Shown here: positions 54,275-62,029 of the stretch, piece by piece
Numbering within the stretch: position 1 is the stretch's first letter
Layout: each line of letters opens with the position of its first letter
Source: Thermoanaerobaculia bacterium
GTDB taxonomy: Bacteria; Acidobacteriota; Thermoanaerobaculia; Multivoradales; J023
Direction: 5' to 3'
Assembly: GCA_030431255.1 (NCBI GenBank)
Contig: JAUIJL010000011.1
Coordinates: 1 to 64,000 of the forward strand
DNA: 64,000 bases
Notes under the pieces: generated by a model
The model's input: the letters and a program-made list of their open reading frames with translations, nothing else
Database searches by the model: none
Told to the model about the DNA's origin: nothing
Position numbers and translations under genes: made by a program

Positions 54275-55082
54275 GCACCTCCTCCGATAAGCTGAATTCG
54301 ACCAGCTCCGCGGCCGGCCCGTCGACCGTGCCGTGGGCCACCAGATTCAACGGTCGGCTGATGGGGAACGATCCGTCGGCCACGGTTTCGATGTTCGCTT
54401 CCATGCCGTCGATCCGGAGCAACCGGATGGGAATACCCTGTTGGATATCCGATTCCGCCACGCCGATGGAGACATAACCGAGGGCGTTAGGGTTTCCCGC
54501 CACGGTCTTGACCCCTTGCTCGTTGTGACCGATCACCACATCGGCGCGGATTTCCGGGCTCGTGAGCTCGAAATATTGTTTGAAGACCTCGAGAGTGGCT
54601 CTGCCTTCCGCTTTATTGACCACCGTGATCTCGGCCTCACGGCCGCCGACCTCGGACCAATTGCTGATCTCACCGCGAAAGATCGACGCAATTTGCGACC
54701 GGCTCAGCTCTTCGACGGGGTTGTCGGCGTGAATGATCAGGCCTATTCCGTCCCGAGCAATGGTGAAGGCGGTCAGATCCTGCTCGTCGGGAGCCAGGTC
54801 CCGGGAGATCATGCCGAGGGTGGCGGCACCGCTACGGGCGTCGGCAATGCCCCGTGACGAGCCGCCGGTTTGTACTTCCACACGGACGTCGGGGTGGCGT
54901 TCCTCGAAGCGTCGAGCGATTTCCGAAGCCAGGGGAGCGACCGTGCTCGATCCGGTCAGGGTGATTCGGGTCTGGGCCGATGGCGAGTCGTCGCTGCTGC
55001 CGCAACCCACCAAGGTTGTGATCAAAAAAGCAGCCGCGGCGATCGACCGCGAGAGCGCGCTAGGGCTTTTAGGAAAACTCAT
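54231..55082 (-). CDS. pstS: phosphate-binding lipoprotein
   Basis: 283 residues from ATG 55082; a TTG at 55109 is an alternative, and neither has a clear ribosome site. A lipobox (TLVGC) precedes a binding domain with the phosphate-loop TGSSTVAPLA, GGSSRGIADA and FRGEISNWSEVGG. This is the periplasmic receptor of the Pst system. It is the second gene after an ArsR-type regulator on the same strand. Confidence 0.93.
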   Translation of the reverse strand: MSFPKSPSALSRSIAAAAFLITTLVGCGSSDDSPSAQTRITLTGSSTVAPLASEIARRFEERHPDVRVEVQTGGSSRGIADARSGAATLGMISRDLAPDEQDLTAFTIARDGIGLIIHADNPVEELSRSQIASIFRGEISNWSEVGGREAEITVVNKAEGRATLEVFKQYFELTSPEIRADVVIGHNEQGVKTVAGNPNALGYVSIGVAESDIQQGIPIRLLRIDGMEANIETVADGSFPISRPLNLVAHGTVDGPAAELVEFSLSEEVHDLIEAQRFVPSRR

Positions 55083-55111
55083 AGATTCAAAACGGGAATT
55101 GGTAAACAAGC

Positions 55112-55435
55112 TCAGGGATCAAAGGACAAACGGCAGCATCCGAGGTGGATCGAGTCGTCGGGACCCACTGTGACGTCGGGGGCCAAGCGGTAGCGCACCG
55201 ACTTACCGACCCGCTCGTCGAGCACGAGGCCGGCATCCCGAAGCACCTTGAGGTGGTGCGACAACAGACTCTGCTCAACGTCGAGCCGGCGTCGCAGATC
55301 TGAGACCTGCTGGGGCTCCTCCAACAGATGCCGCACCACCGCCAATCGGGTGGCATCCGCCAGCACCTTCAGCTGAGACACACAGACTTGGGTGCCGTCG
55401 GTCGACGCGGAGCTTTGGGTTGAAGAGTCATTCAT
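55112..55435 (-). CDS. ArsR-family regulator
   Basis: 107 residues with a winged helix (VLADATRLAVVRHLLEEPQQ; VEQSLLSHHLKVLRDAGLV). Cysteines are Cys18 near the N-terminus and Cys100-Cys101 in the C-terminal LGCCRLSF. Such cysteines can bind As(III), other metals or persulfides. It is 29 bp before pstS on the same strand, so it probably heads the pst operon. The sulfur-oxidation operon ends 182 bp upstream on the same strand, so control of that operon is a weaker alternative. Confidence 0.87.
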   Translation of the reverse strand: MNDSSTQSSASTDGTQVCVSQLKVLADATRLAVVRHLLEEPQQVSDLRRRLDVEQSLLSHHLKVLRDAGLVLDERVGKSVRYRLAPDVTVGPDDSIHLGCCRLSFDP

Positions 55436-55617
55436 ATGAATCGGCGCTCATGTGTGGAGCCTGACTGTATCTCAGATTCAAGATACTTGTGGAGTCAGTG
55501 GGCTCTCTGGGCTCAGTGGCTCTGCACGGGTATTACGTGACCCGAGGGCGGGTGGTTTTGGCAACGGGTGGGATTCTAACCAAATGCTCCCATCTCGATA
55601 TTCCCAACCCATTGCTT

Positions 55618-56400
55618 CTAACCTACCGGAGATCCGGGCAGGATCCCGTTGCGGTAGAAGATGAATAGGCTCATGGCTACCAAGAATATCGCGAAGACCC
55701 GGCGCAGCTGGGCCTGGGGTAGCCGACCCGCGAGCCGTCTGCCGACCCAGGCGCCCAGGGCGCCGAGCACGGCGAAGACGCCGATCAGCTGCCACTGCAC
55801 GGCGAGGCCCAAGCGTTGCAGGACGTCGAGGTATTCGAGGTAGCCGACCAAGGAGTTGAGGGCGATGATCGCCAGGCTGGTGCCCACGGCGGTGAGCATG
55901 GGCAGGCCGCCCAACAGCACCAGTGCGGGCACGATCAAGAATCCTCCGCCGACGCCGACCAAGCCGGTGATCAGGCCCACCAAGAGACCATCGATGGCGG
56001 TTTTCCAGACTTTGCGCTCCGGGCTCGGCCCGGTATTTGAGGTTTTGAGGCGCGGTGGACGGAACATCAGCACCGCGGCCGCCAACATGATGATCGCGAA
56101 AAGGGTCAGCTGGAGGCCGGCGGAGATGTGCCCGCCGACGACGGCGCCGAAATGGGCGCCGACCATGCCCGGAATGCCGAACCAGCCCACCAAACGCCAC
56201 TCCACAAGACCCTTGCGGGCATAGGGCAGCGCTCCGGAAGCGGCGATGAAGCCGACGATCGCCAGCGATTCGGCGATCGCGACCTTCTCCAGCTCTCCCA
56301 CCCAATAGATCAGCACCGGCACCGTCAGGATGGAGCCACCGGAGCCGAGCAGGCCCAAGGAAAGGCCGATCGCCAAGGCTCCGAGCCAAGCAAAACTCAT
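55618..56400 (-). CDS. TauE/SafE-family sulfite or sulfonate exporter
   Basis: 260 residues with about eight membrane helices in two halves (LGLLGSGGSILTVPVLIYW and GLVGVGGGFLIVPALVLL), the internal repeat of TauE/SafE permeases. It starts 18 bp after the persulfide dioxygenase gene, so it is the last gene of the sulfur operon. Sulfite made by that enzyme is a plausible cargo. Confidence 0.9.
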   Translation of the reverse strand: MSFAWLGALAIGLSLGLLGSGGSILTVPVLIYWVGELEKVAIAESLAIVGFIAASGALPYARKGLVEWRLVGWFGIPGMVGAHFGAVVGGHISAGLQLTLFAIIMLAAAVLMFRPPRLKTSNTGPSPERKVWKTAIDGLLVGLITGLVGVGGGFLIVPALVLLGGLPMLTAVGTSLAIIALNSLVGYLEYLDVLQRLGLAVQWQLIGVFAVLGALGAWVGRRLAGRLPQAQLRRVFAIFLVAMSLFIFYRNGILPGSPVG

Positions 56401-56418
56401 GCGGGATCTCCTCGGGGC

Positions 56419-57879
56419 TCAGGCGACTTCGACGTCGGAAACCGCGACGGAAGGCCGATGCTCGGACCACCAAGTCGGGAAGTCGTCTTGAACCACCCGG
56501 ACTTTGAAGCCGCGGTGCTCCAGGTATGCGCTCGCCACCGACGCCCGTATGCCGGTCATGCAATAGACCAGGAGCTCCTTGCCCCGCGGCAGCTCGTCGA
56601 GGCGGTCGGCGAGACGGGTGTGAGCGATGTTGTGGGCGCCGGGCATGGCCCCGGCTTCAACCTCCGCTCGACGTCGTACGTCGAGCGCGAGCACCCCTTC
56701 GTCCCGTGCTGAGGATCTCGCGGTTTCCAAATCCAAGGTGTCCAGCCGGACGAGCTCCTGCCCGGATGCGTCGAGATCCTCGGGCGTCGCCCAGCCGACC
56801 ACGCGGTCCAATCCGATCCGCACCAGCTCGCGCACGGCTTCTTCGAGCTCTTGCTTTTCCACCAAGAGAAATATCGACGTCTCCGGCTCCACGTAAGAAC
56901 CGACCACGGAAGGAAAAGATCGATCGAGGGGCGCGTAGACAGAGCCCTCCAGGTGACCCTCGAAGTAGGCTTTGCGATTGCGGCGTGTGTCCACCCAGAT
57001 GGAGTCCGGAGGGCTTGAGGATCGGTTGGGTCCGTGGGGTTGGATCTCTTCCGGTGCCAGGCGCTTCGGTGTGGGCAGATCGCCCAAGAGCGGTGGGCCC
57101 TGTCGATTCAACCGTTTCATGCGGGCAAAGTAGAGGGGCGGCTCCGGTTGTCCATCGAGGATTTGTTGCACGAAGGAATCCTGGCCTTCTCGAACCGCGT
57201 CCAACGAAGCGTTGTACCGGCGCTCGTAGCCGACGGTGGACATGGGCACCGCACCCAGGGCTTTGCCGCAGGCGCTGCCGGCGCCGTGGCCGGGCCAAAT
57301 TTGCAGGTGATCCGGCAGGTCGAGAAAGGACTTCGCGGATTCGAATAGACGTCGGGCCGCGGGCTCCATGGCTCCCGCCTCGCCGGCGGCGGATTCGAGC
57401 AGGTCCGGTCGACCCAGATCACCGACGAATACGAAGTCTCCGGAGGCCAGACCCATGGGCTCGTCCGCGCCGCCGCCGTGGTCGGTGACCAAATAGCTCA
57501 CGTGCTCCGGAGTATGCCCCGGGCTGTAGACCGCTTTGAGCTCAATGTTGCCGATGTGGATCGAGTCGCCGTCTTGTAGGCGATGGGACTGGATGTCGTC
57601 GGTGTCGAGCCATTGGCTTTGCCAATCGGGTCCTCCCAGACCGGAGACATAGACTTTGGCACCGGTCTGGTGGGCCAGCTCACGGGCGCCCGACAGGAAG
57701 TCGGCGTGGATGTGGGTCTCGGCCACGGCGGTGATCCTCACCCCTTCCTCTCGGGCGAGGCTGAGGTAGCGATCCACATCCCGTTGGGGGTCGATCAAGA
57801 TGGCCTCACCGGTGCGTTGGCAACCGATCAAATAGGCGTATTGGGCAAGTCTCGGGTCGAAAATCTGACGAAACAACAT
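56419..57879 (-). CDS. MBL-fold persulfide dioxygenase with two rhodanese domains
   Basis: 486 residues. The N-terminal metallo-beta-lactamase domain has THIHADFLSGA (His56, His58, Asp60) and SPGHTPEHVSY, as in ETHE1/PDO-type iron enzymes that oxidise glutathione persulfide to sulfite. Two rhodanese-like domains follow. The first has no catalytic cysteine (FLLVEKQ at the loop), and the second keeps it (LLVYCMTGIRAS). This is the common bacterial PDO-rhodanese fusion. It sits between YeeE-like importer genes and a TauE exporter. Confidence 0.9.
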   Translation of the reverse strand: MLFRQIFDPRLAQYAYLIGCQRTGEAILIDPQRDVDRYLSLAREEGVRITAVAETHIHADFLSGARELAHQTGAKVYVSGLGGPDWQSQWLDTDDIQSHRLQDGDSIHIGNIELKAVYSPGHTPEHVSYLVTDHGGGADEPMGLASGDFVFVGDLGRPDLLESAAGEAGAMEPAARRLFESAKSFLDLPDHLQIWPGHGAGSACGKALGAVPMSTVGYERRYNASLDAVREGQDSFVQQILDGQPEPPLYFARMKRLNRQGPPLLGDLPTPKRLAPEEIQPHGPNRSSSPPDSIWVDTRRNRKAYFEGHLEGSVYAPLDRSFPSVVGSYVEPETSIFLLVEKQELEEAVRELVRIGLDRVVGWATPEDLDASGQELVRLDTLDLETARSSARDEGVLALDVRRRAEVEAGAMPGAHNIAHTRLADRLDELPRGKELLVYCMTGIRASVASAYLEHRGFKVRVVQDDFPTWWSEHRPSVAVSDVEVA

Positions 57880-57910
57880 AGCAAATCTCCTAAAGGAAGG
57901 GGCGTGGGGC

Positions 57911-58369
57911 TTAGTGGGGTAGGTAGGGCCGCAGCCACGAGTAGCTGAAGGTTCCGGCTATGGCGGCGACCAGGACCACCACCATGACGCCGATGCCGTG
58001 TCCGAGCAGGGCGAAGATGGGTCCGGGGCAAGCTCCCACCAATCCCCATCCGAGACCGAAAATCAGGCCGCCCAGCCAGAGGCGAGGGCTCGAAGCCGCG
58101 GATCGGCTTGTGGGAGCCACCAGTGGATCCCCACTCAGGGCGCGGGGGTTGAGACGTCTTAGGAGGGCCACGGAAAGGGCGCCGACCGCTACCGCGGATC
58201 CGATCACCCCGTACATATGAAAGCTGTGAAAGCGAAACATCTCCTGAATGCGGAACCAGGAAATGATCTCGCCCTGGGTCGCGACCACTCCGAAGCACAT
58301 ACCCAACAGCAGGTATACGAAGTGGAAATCTTTCTTCGGCTCGCTCGGGAGCTCCATGGAATCGCTCAT
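57911..58369 (-). CDS. YeeE/YedE-family membrane protein, second half
   Basis: 152 residues, four membrane helices, with the conserved GLGWGLVGACPGPIF cysteine motif. It overlaps the upstream YeeE-like gene by one base (TGATG). In thiosulfate importers of the TsuA/YeeE type both halves are in one protein; here they are separate. It belongs to the sulfur operon. Confidence 0.87.
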   Translation of the reverse strand: MSDSMELPSEPKKDFHFVYLLLGMCFGVVATQGEIISWFRIQEMFRFHSFHMYGVIGSAVAVGALSVALLRRLNPRALSGDPLVAPTSRSAASSPRLWLGGLIFGLGWGLVGACPGPIFALLGHGIGVMVVVLVAAIAGTFSYSWLRPYLPH

Positions 58370-58941
58370 CAGAGGCTCCTCAGCAGCCAGGGCAGAAGGA
58401 AGTGCGTGGAGATGAGCCCGCCGGCAAAGAATCCGCAGACCGCGACCAGGGAGCCGAGCCGACCGAAGGATAAACCGGTGATCGCATGACCCGAGGTGCA
58501 GCCCCCGGCGTAGCGGGCGCCGAAACCCACCAAGAATCCGCCCACCACAAGCACCACGAAACCCGCGGGTTGAGACAGTAGGTTCCAGGCGAATATTTCG
58601 GACGGAACCCAGCCGGAAAATTGGCCCATGCCCAGGGCCGCCAGATCGGCTCGAGTCGCTTCCGACACCGCGGACGGACCGGATGGGCTGAGCCAAATCG
58701 ACGACAACAGAGCCCCGAGGGCAATGCCCAGGGCAAATGTCAGATTCCACAAACCGTGTCGCTTCCAATCGTATTGTAGGAATGCGATGCGGGTCGGTAT
58801 CACCGCGCAGAGGTGCCGTAGATTCGACGAAATGCCGAATTGACGGTTGCTGACCAGCCAAATGGCGGGAACCATGAGCCCGATCAGCGGACCGGCAATC
58901 CACCAGGGCCAGGGTTGAGTAAAGAGCTCCATATTCGACAT
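58369..58941 (-). CDS. YeeE/YedE-family membrane protein, first half
   Basis: 190 residues with about five membrane helices and the GARYAGGCTSGHAITGLS motif, whose cysteine is the sulfur-relay residue in YeeE. It is the first gene of the operon YeeE(1)-YeeE(2)-PDO-TauE. The probable task is moving thiosulfate or sulfane sulfur into the cell for detoxification. Confidence 0.88.
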   Translation of the reverse strand: MSNMELFTQPWPWWIAGPLIGLMVPAIWLVSNRQFGISSNLRHLCAVIPTRIAFLQYDWKRHGLWNLTFALGIALGALLSSIWLSPSGPSAVSEATRADLAALGMGQFSGWVPSEIFAWNLLSQPAGFVVLVVGGFLVGFGARYAGGCTSGHAITGLSFGRLGSLVAVCGFFAGGLISTHFLLPWLLRSL

Positions 58942-59387
58942 ATCTCCGGGTTGGCTCGAGCCGACTTCAGCGGGCCGATTTCAGCTGGGTTGCGAGCCGA
59001 TGTTATGGGTTGGTTCAGCTGGATCCAGAAGTGGGTTATCACCAGCCCGTGGATCGGAGGAGAGTAGCTCCGTCCTCCCATTTCTTGAGAGACACGGAAT
59101 GCCGAAAGGGTTTCGGCAGACTGAAAATTGGGCGGAAATTGGGTGGAAATCAAGTGCCAGGGTCGTGATCATCCGGACCCTAGGTCGTGATCATCCGTGC
59201 CGTAATCGGCCGTTGAGGCCCGGCTTTGGGGCGTTTCTTCCTTTGACAATTATAAAGGTGACACTGCCATTTCTTGGGGTGACTCTCGACATGGCTAAGA
59301 TGTGGATCGTTCCGGCCGGGATTTCATCGGCCGTCCGGAGCCGGCCAGTCGGCTGCTCAATGAAAAACCGATGACTGCGAAAAGACG
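58942..59387. other. divergent intergenic region, sulfur operon / desaturase
   Basis: 446 bp without a gene. It holds the tandem repeat at 59161-59197 and a TTGACA (59243-59248) without a good -10 partner at 16-18 bp. The stretch 59230-59280 looks like it could be a remnant of a REP or transposon end, but this is a weak impression. Confidence 0.4.
59161..59197. repeat. 15-bp direct repeat with 22-bp period
   Basis: GGTCGTGATCATCCG occurs at 59161-59175 and 59183-59197. The 22-bp period is close to two helical turns, so both copies face the same side of DNA. It is a candidate operator for the desaturase or sulfur operon. Confidence 0.6.
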
Positions 59388-60431
59388 ATGACTACGAATT
59401 CCCTTTCCCCCGAGCTCCCCCTCGCGACGAGCAAAACTCCGAGCCCGGCCGCGCCGTCCGTCCATGCCGAGACTGAGAAAGAGCGCTACTACTACCAGCA
59501 CATCGGTGATTTGAAACGTCGGCTTTCCGCCGAGATCCCGCGCACGGAGCTGCGGGATCTACACAAGGTCCATGCTTGGCGGCATTTCGTGGTGGCCGGT
59601 CGCCATGTGGCGTTTTTCGGTTTGTGTGCATGGGCCCTCTGGCAAGACACCTGGATTTGGCTGTGGCCGGTGGCTGCTGTGCTTCAGGGATTCAATCTTC
59701 TGGGTTTCTTGATCTTGGTTCACGAGCAAGTGCATAAGGCGATTTTCCAGAAGAGCCGGCCTCGCCTCGAGCGGATGTTGGGCATCCTCTATGCCTTGCC
59801 GACGGGCATCTCCGTTTCTCAATTCACCCGTTGGCATTTGGACCATCACAACGAGCTCGGGCATCACGAGCACGATCCCAAACGGGCCCACCTTTCGCCG
59901 AAGAAAAACTCTCGTTGGGTCAAGATGCTGTACATGACCCCGGCGCTCTTTGTGATTTACGCCCACGCATCGCGAAAAGAAGCCGCGACCTACCCGCTGG
60001 ACTTGCAGCGCAAGATCCGCTGGGAGCGCCTACTGAGCCTGGTAGCCCACCTGAGCGTGATGGCTGCGTTGCTCACTTTCGGTGGGGTCGGCGAGCTGTT
60101 GCGGGTGCATACCATCCCGGTGTTCTTCATGTTCCCGCCGATTTTCGTGCTCAATCGCCTAGGGCAGCATTACGACATCGACAACTCAGATCCGGCGAAA
60201 TGGTCGACCCGAGTCAACGGCAATCCGATTTGGCATTTTCTGTTCCTGTGGTCCAACTTCCACATTGAGCATCACTACTACCAGAGAATTCCCTTCTACA
60301 ACTTGAAGAAGCTGAATCGAAAGCTGACGGGTTTTTACGACAAAGCTCAGCTTCGGAATCACACCTATCTCAGCATGGTCTGGGGATGGTTGGTGCTCAA
60401 CAAGGAAGCTCACACCGACTGGCAGGGCTGA
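59388..60431 (+). CDS. membrane fatty-acid desaturase
   Basis: 347 residues with the three histidine boxes of the FA_desaturase family: HEQVH (112-116), HLDHH (150-154) plus HHEHD, and HIEHH near residue 294. Membrane segments flank them. These non-haem di-iron enzymes introduce double bonds, or hydroxylate, lipid or carotenoid chains; the position is not inferable. The first 35 residues are Pro/Ser-rich and poorly conserved. It is followed by a strong terminator. Confidence 0.87.
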   Translation: MTTNSLSPELPLATSKTPSPAAPSVHAETEKERYYYQHIGDLKRRLSAEIPRTELRDLHKVHAWRHFVVAGRHVAFFGLCAWALWQDTWIWLWPVAAVLQGFNLLGFLILVHEQVHKAIFQKSRPRLERMLGILYALPTGISVSQFTRWHLDHHNELGHHEHDPKRAHLSPKKNSRWVKMLYMTPALFVIYAHASRKEAATYPLDLQRKIRWERLLSLVAHLSVMAALLTFGGVGELLRVHTIPVFFMFPPIFVLNRLGQHYDIDNSDPAKWSTRVNGNPIWHFLFLWSNFHIEHHYYQRIPFYNLKKLNRKLTGFYDKAQLRNHTYLSMVWGWLVLNKEAHTDWQG

Positions 60432-60511
60432 CATTCCAGGACACTCCAGGAGTTGCCGGCCCGGACTTGATGGCTTAGGAATTGAGGTCCCTGGACATGG
60501 GACACGAAAAA

Positions 60512-60537
60512 GGACGCCCGCTGTGGGCGTCCTTTTT
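60512..60537 (+). terminator. rho-independent terminator after desaturase gene
   Basis: Stem GGACGCCC/GGGCGTCC, loop GCTGT, then five T residues; an A-run before the stem suggests action in both directions. Confidence 0.92.
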
Positions 60538-60611
60538 CGTTCTTTGTCGTTGGAGAGCTCCGCTATCGGGGCGTCACGAATTCTGCGCGATCCATGGGTG
60601 ATATGAGCTTG

Positions 60612-60679
60612 CGTAGGGGCGGGGCTTGCCCCCTTCCGCACTTACTCGAAGGCGGGCGGGGGCAAGCCCCGCCCCTACG
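60612..60679. repeat. 22-bp perfect inverted repeat (REP-like element)
   Basis: The arm at 60612-60633 is the exact reverse complement of 60658-60679, with 24 bp between. The arms are GC-rich and begin CGTAGGGGCGGGGCTTGC. Sequences of this kind are dispersed in many genomes as extragenic palindromes. It has no T-run and is not a simple terminator. Confidence 0.8.
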
Positions 60680-60721
60680 ATTTTGAGGCGGGCGTACCCG
60701 CTCACCGCGGATCTCGGGCCG

Positions 60722-61819
60722 TCAAAGGGTGTTCAAATAATCCAAGAATTGTTTGGCCTCACCCGCATTCGGGTGCTCCGGCTCCAGCTCCAGCATTTTG
60801 GCGAAGCTGGCTTTGGCGGAGGCGTTGTCTTCTTTGCCCATTTGCACGAGGCCCAGGTAATAGAAGGCGTTGGCGTTGTCGGGGTACGACTGGATCACCG
60901 TTTGGAATTTCTCCAGCGCGGTATCCAAATCGCCGTTGTTGTAAGCACCGATTCCCAGGTTGAGCAAGGCGTTGGGATCGATCTTTTCGCCTTCCGGCAA
61001 CTTGGCCATATACGGCTCGGCGTCCTGCTCCCGTCCCGCCGCCAGGAGAATGTCGACAATCAGTCTCAGAGTGGTGGGATCCTCGGGGCTGAGGGCCAAG
61101 GCGGACTCCAGGGTGGAGACGCTTTGATCGATGCTCTCATCCACGTAGTAGCTGCGGGCGACCGATTGCATGATTGCGACCTTCTCGGCGGGATCCTCTG
61201 AGCCGGCCAGCAGGGGCTCGAAGCGGGCTCGGGCTTCAGCGGTATTGCCTTCTTCCAAGTAGGTGCCGGCCACGGCTTTTTGCAGCGGACGCTTTTGGGC
61301 GTCGTCCTCGATCGCCGCGATCACTTCTTCGAATCGTGCTCGCGCCTCCGGGAATTTGCGTTCCTGCATGAGCTTGTTGCCTTCGTTGACCAAGCCCATC
61401 AAGCGATCCCCCTCGGCGTCGGGAAGCGAATCGGCGGTCCTCAGCTGGACCTCGATCGGCGCCGGCGGCGTGGGGGAGTATTCATTGAGCCGGGTTTGGG
61501 TTTCGGCCGACACGTAACCTTCGGCCTCCACGACCACCGTGTAAGGGGCGGACGAGAGCCCCATATAAGCCCAACGGCCCTTTTTGTTGGTGTTTACGGC
61601 TTCTGGACCGACGCCTTCCTGTCCTCGGTAAAAGATGCGGATAGTGGCACCTTTGATCGGATTGCCTTGCTCATCCGTGACCTTGCCTTGGATCCGTCCG
61701 CGACCCTTCCAATCTTGGGCCAGGGACGCGGGGGCGACCATGAGAATCGCGAGGGTGAGCAGGCCGAGAATCGAAATGATCCGGCCCGAGGTTGGGCGAA
61801 TGGGGATGCTGGCGGGCAT
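60722..61819 (-). CDS. exported TPR protein with carboxypeptidase-regulatory-like domain
   Basis: 365 residues from ATG 61819 (AGGAG upstream). A signal peptide (IISILGLLTLAILMVAPASLAQ) precedes a CarboxypepD_reg-like beta-sandwich (GRIQGKVTDEQGNPIKGATI) and then about six TPR units (for example NALLNLGIGAYNNGDLDTAL, ANAFYYLGLVQMGKEDNASA). It lies downstream of, and on the same strand as, the TonB-dependent receptor, with a terminator between them. It is probably a periplasmic protein; partner unknown. Confidence 0.84.
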   Translation of the reverse strand: MPASIPIRPTSGRIISILGLLTLAILMVAPASLAQDWKGRGRIQGKVTDEQGNPIKGATIRIFYRGQEGVGPEAVNTNKKGRWAYMGLSSAPYTVVVEAEGYVSAETQTRLNEYSPTPPAPIEVQLRTADSLPDAEGDRLMGLVNEGNKLMQERKFPEARARFEEVIAAIEDDAQKRPLQKAVAGTYLEEGNTAEARARFEPLLAGSEDPAEKVAIMQSVARSYYVDESIDQSVSTLESALALSPEDPTTLRLIVDILLAAGREQDAEPYMAKLPEGEKIDPNALLNLGIGAYNNGDLDTALEKFQTVIQSYPDNANAFYYLGLVQMGKEDNASAKASFAKMLELEPEHPNAGEAKQFLDYLNTL

Positions 61820-61954
61820 AAGCAGTCTCCTTTGAGCTCTCTTCACAAGCGAATCGGACTTCCCGAGCATAGCGGAACCCGCGCGGGGAGTTGAATACGA
61901 GCTCGAAACGATTCGGTCAAAAAGTAGGGGCGAAAAGCAGGGTCTAAAAGCGAG

Positions 61955-61990
61955 TAAGAAAAAAGCCGCCGGAGCAGGTCCGGCGGCTTT
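61955..61990 (-). terminator. rho-independent terminator after TonB-dependent receptor
   Basis: On the minus strand a 12-bp stem (AAAGCCGCCGGA with its complement), loop of five bases, and a TTTTTTCTTAC tail. It lies 40 bp after the receptor stop at 62030. Confidence 0.93.
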
Positions 61991-62029
61991 CTAGGCTCTT
62001 TTAGGGAGCCCGATCAGCTGAGCTGACGA

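Noticed and set aside
59243-59280. TTGACA near 59243 as a sigma70 promoter of the desaturase, or as a transposon end
   Set aside because: No acceptable -10 at 16-18 bp. The resemblance to REP/transposase flanks is only an impression and no transposase gene is present.
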